Below are positions 7,317 through 13,599 of a DNA stretch of 16,222 nucleotides, piece by piece. Source of the stretch: an uncultured Microbacteriaceae bacterium (GTDB lineage Bacteria; Actinomycetota; Actinomycetes; Actinomycetales; Microbacteriaceae); assembly GCA_903882245.1 (NCBI GenBank), contig CAIRWJ010000254.1, positions 1 to 16,222 of the forward strand, read 5' to 3'. How positions within the stretch are numbered: position 1 is the first letter of the stretch; each line of letters opens with the position of its first letter. The position numbers and the translations under genes are program-made. The notes beneath the pieces are model-generated. The model saw nothing but the letters and a program-made list of their open reading frames with translations. It was not told where the DNA came from and made no database searches.

Positions 7317-8321
7317 ATGGCAACTCGTAGCTCGAAAAAGAAGCGTCCGTCCGGTAACCGCAGCGGTCGACCCGGAACCGTGAAAATTGTCGCGCACGGC
7401 GCACAAGCTCAGGCGACGGTTCGCCCCGCGAAGTTCGGGGACTGGGTTTCCGCCGCACGACCCTCGACGCTGGGTCTCGGGGTCGCGCCGGTGCTGTTGG
7501 GCTGGGGCGTTGCCATCCTGCAGTTCCTTCTCGACGACATCAACCCGTGGGACGCACTTCCACTCTCGGTCGTCGCACTCTGTTTCGTCGTCGCTCTCGC
7601 CCTGCAAATCGGTGTCAACTTCGCCAACGACTACTCGGACGGCATTCGCGGAACAGATACCCACCGGGTCGGGCCCACCCGGCTCACGGCATCGGGCGCC
7701 GCCCCCGCGAAACACGTCCGCTTCGTCGCCTTCGTCTTCTTTGGAGTTGCTGCCCTCGCTGGGCTTGGTATCACCGTGCTCACGCAGATCTGGTGGCTCC
7801 CCGCCGTCGGTGCTGCCGCCATCGCCGCCGCGTGGTTCTACACCGGCGGAAAAAAGCCCTACGGTTACGCCGGGCTGGGCGAAATCATGGTTTTTATCTT
7901 CTTCGGACTCGTCGCGACCTCGGGTACAGCATTCCTGCTCGTGCAGGCGGTTTGGATTGACAGCATTCTCGCTGGCGTTGCGATGGGGCTGTTCTCGATG
8001 GCGGTTTTACACATCAACAACGTGCGCGACCGTGCCACCGATATCACCGCGGGCAAGCGGACCCTCGCTACCCGGATGCCGCTGTGGCTGGGACGAGCCT
8101 TCTACACGTTCCTACTGCTTGCGCCGTTCGGAATCCTTGTCTATTTCTCGCTGATTCTGATCTCAGCGTTTTGGGGATTCTTTGCCCTGTTCATTGCCGC
8201 GCCTGCACTACTCATCACCTGGACCGCGCAGCACCCCCGCGAATACGTGCTGGTGCTAAAACTGACGGTGTGGACGAGCGTCGCCTACGCGGCATTGCTT
8301 GGTTACGCGTTTGCCTTTTAG
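7317..8321 (+). CDS. menA: 1,4-Dihydroxy-2-naphthoate polyprenyltransferase MenA, with basic N-terminal extension
   Basis: MenA attaches the polyprenyl tail to 1,4-dihydroxy-2-naphthoate in the membrane, giving demethylmenaquinone. The 334-residue protein is a UbiA-family enzyme with about eight to nine hydrophobic segments. The first Asp-rich motif is NFANDYSDGIRGTD (101-114), with D105 and D108 expected to bind Mg-diphosphate. The second is NNVRDRATDITAGKRTLA (234-251). The conserved block FYTGGKKPYGYAGLGE (174-189) is also present. The UbiA core starts near residue 40 (FGDWVSAARPSTLG). Residues 1-36 are a Lys/Arg-rich extension that the M. tuberculosis protein lacks. An internal GTG at 7380 would remove part of it, but the leaderless promoter spacing favours ATG 7317. 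The TAG stop directly abuts the sdaA stop on the other strand. Confidence 0.94.
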   Translation: MATRSSKKKRPSGNRSGRPGTVKIVAHGAQAQATVRPAKFGDWVSAARPSTLGLGVAPVLLGWGVAILQFLLDDINPWDALPLSVVALCFVVALALQIGVNFANDYSDGIRGTDTHRVGPTRLTASGAAPAKHVRFVAFVFFGVAALAGLGITVLTQIWWLPAVGAAAIAAAWFYTGGKKPYGYAGLGEIMVFIFFGLVATSGTAFLLVQAVWIDSILAGVAMGLFSMAVLHINNVRDRATDITAGKRTLATRMPLWLGRAFYTFLLLAPFGILVYFSLILISAFWGFFALFIAAPALLITWTAQHPREYVLVLKLTVWTSVAYAALLGYAFAF

Positions 8322-9692
8322 CTAGCACTCGACAACATTGACGGCGAGACCGCCCGTCGAGGTTTCCTTGTACTTGTTCGACATATCAAGGCCCGTTTGG
8401 CGCATCGTTTCGATCACCGTGTCGAGTGAGATCTTGTGCGAGCCATCACCGGCGAGCGCAAGGCGCACCGAGGCAACCGCCGTTCCCGCCGCAATCGCGT
8501 TGCGCTCGATGCACGGCATCTGAACGAGCCCGCCGACCGGGTCGCAGGTCAATCCGAGGTTGTGTTCCATCGCAATCTCGGCGGCGTTTTCAATTTGACG
8601 TGGAGTTCCACCGAGAACCGCGGCGAGCCCAGCGGCGGCCATGGAACAGGCTGAGCCGACCTCGCCCTGACAACCGGCTTCTGCACCCGAGATGCTCGCG
8701 TTGCGCTTGTACAGCGTTCCGATTGCCCCCGCGGTGAGCAGGTAATCACGCGCGATGCGCTCGCGCGGTACCTTCTTGAACCGCACTGCGAAGTACCCGA
8801 CGGCGGGGATGATGCCCGCTGCGCCGTTGGTGGGGGCCGTGACGACACGCATTCCGGCAGCGTTCTCCTCATTCACGGCAATCGCGAATGCTTGTAGCCA
8901 CTCGTTGCTGAGCGAACCAGGCTCTTCCGCCTCTTCTTGTGATTGGAGGTGTCGTGCAAGACCAGCTGCACGGCGCGTTACATTGAGCGACCCGGGCAGG
9001 GTTCCCTCGTGTTGGAGACCTGCCTCGATGCACGACGACATGGCTGACCAGATGTCGGTGAGGCGTGCGTCCACCACCTCAACGCCATATATCGCGACCG
9101 CATTGGCGTGCGCCATGTCGGCGATGCTCATGCCCGTTGAATCGCACAACTCGATGAGTTCATCGCCGTTGTCGAAGGGGTAGGGCAGTGTCGTGTCGGT
9201 GAGCGGCGCAGGTTGCCCGATTTCGTCATCGGCTTCGACGAAGCCACCGCCGACCGAGAAATAGGTTCGTGAGAATAATTCGTTCCCAACCGAGTCGAGT
9301 GCGTCATATTTCATGGCGTTCGAATGTTGTGGAAGTCGCGTCATAGGACGCAATTCGATGTCGGATTCGCTGAACGGAATCGTTCGACCTCCCACGGTGA
9401 CGACACCCGTCATTACCGCGCGTTCCATCGCAGTGATAACTGATTCGGGGTCGCAGGTCTCTGGGGCGGCACCTTCGAGTCCAGCGATGATGGCGTTTGT
9501 CGTGCCGTGCCCAACACCGGTGGCACCAAGCGACCCAAAGAGCGACACGCGAATCCGCGCGGTCGAATCGAGTTGGCGGGCTTCGACCAGTTCACGGACG
9601 AATCGCCGGGCGGCGCGCATCGGTCCGACGGTGTGCGAACTCGACGGGCCAACGCCGACAGTGAAGAGGTCAAGTGCAGTAAGGATACTCAC
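8322..9692 (-). CDS. sdaA: L-serine ammonia-lyase, iron-sulfur dependent, single chain (type 2 L-serine dehydratase)
   Basis: This enzyme deaminates L-serine to pyruvate and ammonia with a [4Fe-4S] cluster. The 456-residue protein carries beta and alpha domains in one chain. The beta domain includes GVGPSSSHTVGPMRAA (13-28) and LFGSLGATGVGHGT (51-64). The alpha domain includes APTNGAAGIIPAVG (286-299), GCQGEVGSACSMAAAG (340-355) and LTCDPVGGLVQMPCIERNA (381-399). C341, C383 and C394 are the three cluster cysteines. The chain ends in Cys (C456, NVVEC), the residue that in type 2 enzymes folds into the active site as the fourth cluster ligand. The GTG start has no Shine-Dalgarno sequence and lies 6 nt after TAGAAA. 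It is downstream of eat on the same strand but separated from it by a terminator, so it is probably a separate transcript. It may drain serine made from glycine. Confidence 0.96.
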   Translation of the reverse strand: MSILTALDLFTVGVGPSSSHTVGPMRAARRFVRELVEARQLDSTARIRVSLFGSLGATGVGHGTTNAIIAGLEGAAPETCDPESVITAMERAVMTGVVTVGGRTIPFSESDIELRPMTRLPQHSNAMKYDALDSVGNELFSRTYFSVGGGFVEADDEIGQPAPLTDTTLPYPFDNGDELIELCDSTGMSIADMAHANAVAIYGVEVVDARLTDIWSAMSSCIEAGLQHEGTLPGSLNVTRRAAGLARHLQSQEEAEEPGSLSNEWLQAFAIAVNEENAAGMRVVTAPTNGAAGIIPAVGYFAVRFKKVPRERIARDYLLTAGAIGTLYKRNASISGAEAGCQGEVGSACSMAAAGLAAVLGGTPRQIENAAEIAMEHNLGLTCDPVGGLVQMPCIERNAIAAGTAVASVRLALAGDGSHKISLDTVIETMRQTGLDMSNKYKETSTGGLAVNVVEC

Positions 9693-9704
9693 GATGTGTT
9701 TCTA
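9693..9704 (-). promoter_or_regulatory. Candidate leaderless sdaA promoter (-10 box)
   Basis: Read on the minus strand, TAGAAA (9704 down to 9699) is followed by CACATC and then the sdaA GTG start (9692-9690). This TAnnn box with 6-nt spacing resembles the menA arrangement. No Shine-Dalgarno sequence precedes the GTG. The short gap between the eat terminator and this box leaves little room for other control elements, and no good -35 box is seen. Confidence 0.45.
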
Positions 9705-9712
9705 CTAACTAT

Positions 9713-9757
9713 GAGAGAAAAGGCGCCTGTGAGCCGACGAATCGACCCACAGGCGCC
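9713..9757 (-). terminator. Intrinsic terminator after the eat permease gene
   Basis: A perfect 10-bp stem is formed by GGCGCCTGTG (9722-9731) and CACAGGCGCC (9748-9757), with a 16-nt loop. Read on the minus strand, the hairpin begins 8 nt after the eat stop codon and is followed by TTTTCTCTC (9721 down to 9713). A GC-rich stem followed by a U-rich tract is the standard rho-independent form. On the plus strand there is no T-tract, so it should act only on the eat transcript. Confidence 0.88.
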
Positions 9758-9765
9758 CGAGGGTA

Positions 9766-11256
9766 TTACTTGTGTTCGCCGTGAACCGCGTAGCGCTCTT
9801 CAGGAGACATTACGAGGTTGTTGCGACCGATGACAGCGAAGTACAACAAGAACACCGCGTAGACGATGATGATGGCGTAAATCGCGGGAAGGAACGCAGG
9901 GTTCAGCAGGAATCCAACGAACGCCAATGCGGCGATCAACCCGGACACCGTTGCTCCGCCGACGCCCCACGGCGAGCGATATGGACGCTCGAGTTCGGGG
10001 TGCTTGACGCGCAGAATGATGAACGAAATCATCTGCATGAGGTAGGCCAACATGGCGCCCCACACGGCGATGTTCAGGATGATGGCTCCAGCCACACCAC
10101 TGATGGCGCCGGTCGTGTCGGTTGCGGTCAAGTAGTCGAGCAACACAAGTGCAGCGAGACCGATGAGTCCACCAACGAGAAGTGCGAGCCACGGGGTCTT
10201 GTTCTTACCCGTCACGGACAGTCCCTTGAAGTAGTAGCCAGCGCGCGAGAGCGAGTACATGTTGCGACCGTAGGCGAACATGATTCCCTGAAGCGATGCG
10301 AGCAAACCGATCAGCGCGAAGATTCCGAGCACGGCAGCCCAACCATCACCGACGACGGCGCGGAAGCCATCGAGGAGCGGTTCACCCGCCGCACCCGTTG
10401 CCTCAGCACCGAGAATTCCGGTGTTGATGAACATGACGAGAAGACCGGTGACGATAAGGGTTCCACGAGCCCAGAAACCGGCGCGAGGGATGTCCTTCGA
10501 TGGGTTGTGTGCTTCTTCTGCGGCGAGGGGGAGTTCTTCGATTCCGAGGAACAACCAGACGCCGAACGGAATCGCAAAGAGGATGCCCATGATGCCGTGA
10601 GGGAGGAACCAGCTCGAACCAGCCGAACCATCTGCGGGGATGTTCCACAGCATTGCCCAGTCAATCTTGCCCGAGAGGAGGACCATCACCGAGAACAGCA
10701 CGATGATCGCCAGCGAGATGATTGACACAACAATCGAGAACTTGAACGAGATGGCCGAACCGAGCGAGTTGAGTCCGATGAACACGGCGTACAAGACGAC
10801 GTACCAGATCCACATGTTTCCGGTGAGGTCGAGCCCGAGGAGTTCCGAGGTCACACCGTTCGCGTACGCCGCCGAGAAGAACACAACGACCGCGGTCGTC
10901 GCGACGTACTCGACTGTCTCAGCGAGACCCGTGACGAATCCACCCCATGGCCCCATCGCTTTTCGAGCGAATGAGTAAGCACCACCCGAGTGGGGCATTG
11001 CCGACGACATTTCACCGATGGCGAACATGAGTCCGTAGTACATGACCACGAGGATGAGGAAGGCAACGAGCAGGCCACCGAAACCGCCGGCTGCAACACC
11101 GAAGTTCCAACCCGAGAAGTCACCCGAGATAACCGCGGCGATGGCGAGGCCCCAGAGGCCCCAGACGCCGGCAGATCGAGTGAGCTGGCGCTTCTCGAAA
11201 TAATCCTTGCTTTGCTCGGTGTAGGAAACTCCCGAGACTTTTAATTTGTCAGACAT
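9766..11256 (-). CDS. eat: Ethanolamine permease-like APC transporter
   Basis: This 496-residue membrane protein belongs to the amino acid-polyamine-organocation superfamily and most resembles the ethanolamine permease (Eat) branch. It would import ethanolamine or a related amine across the cytoplasmic membrane. About twelve hydrophobic segments are visible. The first, unwound substrate helix carries VISGDFSGWNFG (42-53), the form typical of Eat proteins. Other landmarks are GEMSSAMPHSGGAYSFARKAMG (81-102, given in part), GIEELPLAAEEAHNP (238-252) and FAYGRNMYSLSRAG (327-340). A GGAAAGGA purine stretch lies 12 nt before the ATG, so the start is plausible though its spacing is long. The gene is divergent from the gamma-glutamyl ligase operon across a 254-bp regulatory gap and ends in an intrinsic terminator. 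Another amine or amino-acid substrate cannot be excluded from sequence alone. Confidence 0.87.
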   Translation of the reverse strand: MSDKLKVSGVSYTEQSKDYFEKRQLTRSAGVWGLWGLAIAAVISGDFSGWNFGVAAGGFGGLLVAFLILVVMYYGLMFAIGEMSSAMPHSGGAYSFARKAMGPWGGFVTGLAETVEYVATTAVVVFFSAAYANGVTSELLGLDLTGNMWIWYVVLYAVFIGLNSLGSAISFKFSIVVSIISLAIIVLFSVMVLLSGKIDWAMLWNIPADGSAGSSWFLPHGIMGILFAIPFGVWLFLGIEELPLAAEEAHNPSKDIPRAGFWARGTLIVTGLLVMFINTGILGAEATGAAGEPLLDGFRAVVGDGWAAVLGIFALIGLLASLQGIMFAYGRNMYSLSRAGYYFKGLSVTGKNKTPWLALLVGGLIGLAALVLLDYLTATDTTGAISGVAGAIILNIAVWGAMLAYLMQMISFIILRVKHPELERPYRSPWGVGGATVSGLIAALAFVGFLLNPAFLPAIYAIIIVYAVFLLYFAVIGRNNLVMSPEERYAVHGEHK

Positions 11257-11349
11257 ACGACTTTGTAGTCCTTTCCCGTCGCGGGAACTTTCGCACCCAC
11301 GACATTGTGTTGGCTAGGTAGTTGTGAGCATAGACGAGATAGCACTCGA

Positions 11350-11360
11350 AAATCCAACCT
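11350..11360 (+). repeat. Direct repeat copy 1 of AAATCCAACCT
   Basis: The 11-mer AAATCCAACCT occurs here and again at 11480-11490, exactly 130 bp apart. Both copies are followed shortly by GAGGAAA, after 3 nt here and after 7 nt in the second copy. In the second copy GAGGAAA serves as the Shine-Dalgarno of the ligase gene. The pair could be two binding sites or the remnant of a local duplication. Confidence 0.6.
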
Positions 11361-11375
11361 TTAGAGGAAAAATTA

Positions 11376-11397
11376 TTGTGTTGTTAATACACGACAA
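11376..11397. promoter_or_regulatory. Imperfect palindrome, candidate operator
   Basis: This 22-bp element has half-sites TTGTgtTGT and ACAcgACAA separated by TAAT. Capital letters mark the seven positions in each arm that are mirror images. The GT...AC pattern resembles operators of the FadR branch of GntR regulators, although those usually have a smaller centre. It sits roughly midway between eat and the ligase gene. The match is by eye and the binding protein is unknown. Confidence 0.4.
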
Positions 11398-11440
11398 CGA
11401 TGCCGATGGGTTCGCGTGTCCGCGAAGATTCGCAGGTAAG

Positions 11441-11470
11441 TTGACAAACACCCCTCACCTGGTGTTTTCT
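11441..11470 (+). promoter_or_regulatory. Candidate promoter of the gamma-glutamyl ligase operon with overlapping inverted repeat
   Basis: TTGACA at 11441-11446 matches the -35 consensus exactly. The -10 is unclear; TTTTCT at 11465-11470 (18-bp spacer) is the best-placed but is poor. An inverted repeat fills the spacer: AAACACC (11446-11452) and GGTGTTT (11461-11467) with an 8-nt centre, continuing into TCT. Its place between -35 and -10 would suit a repressor site. As RNA it could also form a weak hairpin followed by U residues. Confidence 0.4.
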
Positions 11471-11510
11471 AAAGGTGACAAATCCAACCTCAACGAAGAG
11501 GAAACACACC

Positions 11511-12878
11511 ATGGCTCAACGCACCGGCATGCTCACTGTCCCCGAATTGCAGAAACTTGTTGACAGTGGTGAAATCGACACGGTCATCATCTCGTTCACC
11601 GACATGCAGGGCCGACTCGTCGGCAAGCGAATGTCGGCGCGCCTATTCGTCGAAGATGCGATTGAACACGGCGCAGAATGCTGCAACTATCTGCTCGCCG
11701 TCGATGTCGAGAACAACACCGTTCCCGGATACGAGTTTTCGTCGTGGGAAAAGGGATACAACGACATGGCGATGATTCCGGACATGTCGACGCTGCGACT
11801 CGCTCCCTGGATTCCGCACACCGCAATGGTGATGGCCGACCTCCAAACGACCGACCACGAGCCTGTGCCGATTGCTCCCCGCTCGTTGCTCAAGGCACAG
11901 ATCGATCGCCTCGCGAAGATGGACCTTGTCCCCTACGTCGGCACCGAGCTCGAATTCATTGTTTTTGACGATTCATTCCGTGACGCGTGGGCAAAGGGAT
12001 ATGACAACCTGCGGCCGTCCACTGACTACAACGTCGACTATGACCTCCTCGCGAGCAACCGAGTTGAGCCGTTGTTGCACGATATTCGCGTGAGCATGGA
12101 CAAGGCGGGAATGTACTGCGAGGGCGTCAAGGGCGAATGCAACTTGGGGCAGCAAGAAATCGCGTTCCGCTACGACACCGCTTTGATCACCTGCGACAAC
12201 CACTCTGTCTATAAGAGCGGCGCCAAGATGATTGCCGATAACCACGGTAAGTCGCTGACCTTCATGGCCAAGTTCAACGAGCGCGAGGGCAACTCGTGCC
12301 ACATCCACATCTCGTTCCGCGACTCGAAAGGCAACGCCGTATTTGCCGACAAGAACGCCGAGAACGGAATGTCGGACATGTTCCGCCACTTCCTCGCCGG
12401 TCAAATTGCACTCATGCGCGAGTTCACCCTGTTGTTCGCTCCCAACATCAACTCGTACAAGCGTTTTGCTTTCGGCTCGTTTGCACCGACCGCCATTGCG
12501 TGGGGACACGACAATCGAACCCTCTCGCTACGGGTTGTCGGTCACGGTCACGGAATGCGCGTCGAGCACCGCGTCCCGGGTGGAGACGTGAACCAGTACC
12601 TCGCTGTCGCCGGACTCATTGCCGCGGGTATCCACGGAATCGAGAACAAGTTGGAGCTCGAAGACCAAACGCGGGGAAACGGCTACGAGGCCGACAAGCC
12701 GCATGTGCCGACCTCACTCCGTGAAGCCGCCGACCTTTTTGAGAACAGCAAGGCTGCCCGGGCGATCTTCGGCGACGACGTTGTCAACCACCTCGTCAAC
12801 GCCGCTCGCATCGAAATTCGCGCGTTCGATAGCGCCATTACCGATTGGGAGCGTGTTCGCGGTTTTGAGCGCCTCTAA
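11511..12878 (+). CDS. Glutamine synthetase-like gamma-glutamyl-amine ligase (GlnA4-type, predicted gamma-glutamylethanolamide synthetase)
   Basis: This is a 455-residue cytoplasmic member of the glutamine synthetase superfamily, predicted to join glutamate to an amine using ATP. Metal and glutamate-site motifs are present: E146/E148 (GTELEFIVF), E209 and E216 (KGECNLGQQEIAF), H264/H266 (GNSCHIHISF), NINSYKRF (312-319), DNRTLSLRV (334-342) and RVEHRVPGGD (350-359). The Glu flap that covers ammonium in true GlnA (YEAP context) is replaced by GSFAP (322-326). The adenylylation context NLYxLPPEE is also missing. Both changes fit an amine ligase rather than nitrogen-assimilating GlnA. AGAGGA 8 nt before ATG 11511 fixes the start; a GTG at 11475 in the same frame has no support. 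The neighbouring Eat permease, gamma-glutamyl hydrolase and dehydrogenases point to ethanolamine, as shown for Streptomyces coelicolor GlnA4. A polyamine or other amino alcohol remains possible. Confidence 0.88.
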   Translation: MAQRTGMLTVPELQKLVDSGEIDTVIISFTDMQGRLVGKRMSARLFVEDAIEHGAECCNYLLAVDVENNTVPGYEFSSWEKGYNDMAMIPDMSTLRLAPWIPHTAMVMADLQTTDHEPVPIAPRSLLKAQIDRLAKMDLVPYVGTELEFIVFDDSFRDAWAKGYDNLRPSTDYNVDYDLLASNRVEPLLHDIRVSMDKAGMYCEGVKGECNLGQQEIAFRYDTALITCDNHSVYKSGAKMIADNHGKSLTFMAKFNEREGNSCHIHISFRDSKGNAVFADKNAENGMSDMFRHFLAGQIALMREFTLLFAPNINSYKRFAFGSFAPTAIAWGHDNRTLSLRVVGHGHGMRVEHRVPGGDVNQYLAVAGLIAAGIHGIENKLELEDQTRGNGYEADKPHVPTSLREAADLFENSKAARAIFGDDVVNHLVNAARIEIRAFDSAITDWERVRGFERL

Positions 12879-13599
12879 TCAACCCGTCATCGGCATCACG
12901 ACATACCGTCAACAAGCGAAGACGGGCGTGTGGGATGTCGATGCGGCGTTCCTGCATTCGGGTTACATCGAAAGCGTGGCGCGTGCGGGTGGCATTGCGG
13001 TCTTGCTGCCCCCGCAGCCCGCCTCGATGGACATCGCGGACCGCGTTCTCGACGGCATTGACGGACTCGTGTTCGCGGGAGGGCGGGATATCAACCCCGA
13101 GCGCTACAGCCAACAACCGGGTCAACACACAGACCAACCTGATCTTCGGCGCGACGACTGGGAGTTCACTCTCGTGAACGCGGCCCTTCGGCGCGAGCTT
13201 CCAGTCCTATTCATTTGTCGAGGCGCGCAGGTCCTCAATGTGTATCGCGGAGGCACGCTCTTCCAGCACCTTCCGGATGTCGTGGGAAAAACCGACTACC
13301 AGCGGGGAGAAGCCCTCCTGACCGAAATGGAGATGACGGTATCACCGGGTTCGACGCTCGAGTCCATCGTCGGATCCTCGGTCACTGGGATGGTCTATCA
13401 CCACCAAGCAATCGATGAAGTTGGCTCGGGCTTGACAGTCACCGCTCGCACCGCGGACGACGTCGTCGAAGCGATCGAGATCGATGATTACCCCTTTGGG
13501 GTCGCAGTCCAGTGGCACCCCGAGGTCACGTCGGAAAAAGATGGACGACTTTTTGACGCGCTCACGTCCGCAGCGCGCACACAGAGGAGCACGGCATGA
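12853..13599 (+). CDS. Gamma-glutamyl-gamma-aminobutyrate hydrolase family protein (PuuD-like)
   Basis: This is a class I glutamine amidotransferase-like hydrolase of about 248 residues. It would cleave a gamma-glutamyl amide and release glutamate plus the carboxylated amine, the last step of gamma-glutamylation pathways. The catalytic triad is visible: C122 in LFICRGAQVLNV (nucleophile), with H222 and E224 in AVQWHPEVTSE. Other family blocks are PVIGITTY near the N-terminus and DGLVFAGGRDINPERY (70-85). The start is uncertain. GTG 12853 overlaps the ligase gene by 26 bp, and TTG 12865 by 14 bp with GGGAG 13 nt upstream; both keep the whole domain. Upstream sequence open in this frame is ligase coding sequence in another frame. 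The gene couples to the aldehyde dehydrogenase by an ATGA overlap. With ethanolamine as the starting amine, its substrate would be gamma-glutamylglycine. That substrate is inferred. Confidence 0.9.
   Translation: MFAVLSASNQPVIGITTYRQQAKTGVWDVDAAFLHSGYIESVARAGGIAVLLPPQPASMDIADRVLDGIDGLVFAGGRDINPERYSQQPGQHTDQPDLRRDDWEFTLVNAALRRELPVLFICRGAQVLNVYRGGTLFQHLPDVVGKTDYQRGEALLTEMEMTVSPGSTLESIVGSSVTGMVYHHQAIDEVGSGLTVTARTADDVVEAIEIDDYPFGVAVQWHPEVTSEKDGRLFDALTSAARTQRSTA

Larger units (their letters stand above)
11257..11510. promoter_or_regulatory. Divergent eat/ligase intergenic region, repeat-rich
   Basis: This 254-bp gap is the largest non-coding stretch in the window and is visibly richer in A/T than the genes around it. 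It holds an imperfect palindrome, a duplicated 11-mer, a duplicated 9-mer (ATTGTGTTG at 11304-11312 and 11375-11383), a TTGACA box with an overlapping inverted repeat, and Shine-Dalgarno sequences for both flanking genes. On the minus strand TATGCT (11332 down to 11327) is a possible -10 box for eat, giving a leader of roughly 60 nt. The density of repeats suggests that both directions are controlled together by one or more DNA-binding proteins. The FadR-type protein encoded downstream is an obvious candidate. No known riboswitch was recognised. Confidence 0.6.

Noticed and set aside
9772..10725. Long + strand ORF of 317 codons antisense to eat
   Set aside because: It has a very hydrophilic, Asp/Glu/Arg/His-rich composition with no domain, as expected for the complement of a membrane protein gene in GC-rich DNA. 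The minus-strand protein is clearly real.
11475..11510. Earlier GTG start for the GS-like ligase
   Set aside because: The added 12 residues are unlike the family, no ribosome site precedes GTG 11475, and AGAGGA is well placed for ATG 11511.
11257..11510. Riboswitch in the eat/ligase gap
   Set aside because: No conserved aptamer core was recognised; the repeats look like protein-binding sites. An Rfam/Infernal scan of this gap would decide.
11324..11563. Small + strand ORF (79 codons from GTG 11324, or from GTG 11378 after a GAGGAAA) across the eat/ligase gap
   Set aside because: It runs into the ligase gene in another frame, has no recognisable domain, and its composition follows the AT-rich regulatory DNA. 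A leader peptide cannot be excluded, but nothing positive supports it beyond one purine stretch.
12619..12852. Extended N-terminus of the PuuD-like hydrolase
   Set aside because: This stretch is the ligase coding sequence read in another frame. The hydrolase domain begins at PVIGITTY, just after 12865.
11511..12878. Housekeeping glutamine synthetase GlnA
   Set aside because: The Glu flap and adenylylation context are missing, and the gene sits in an amine-catabolic operon.
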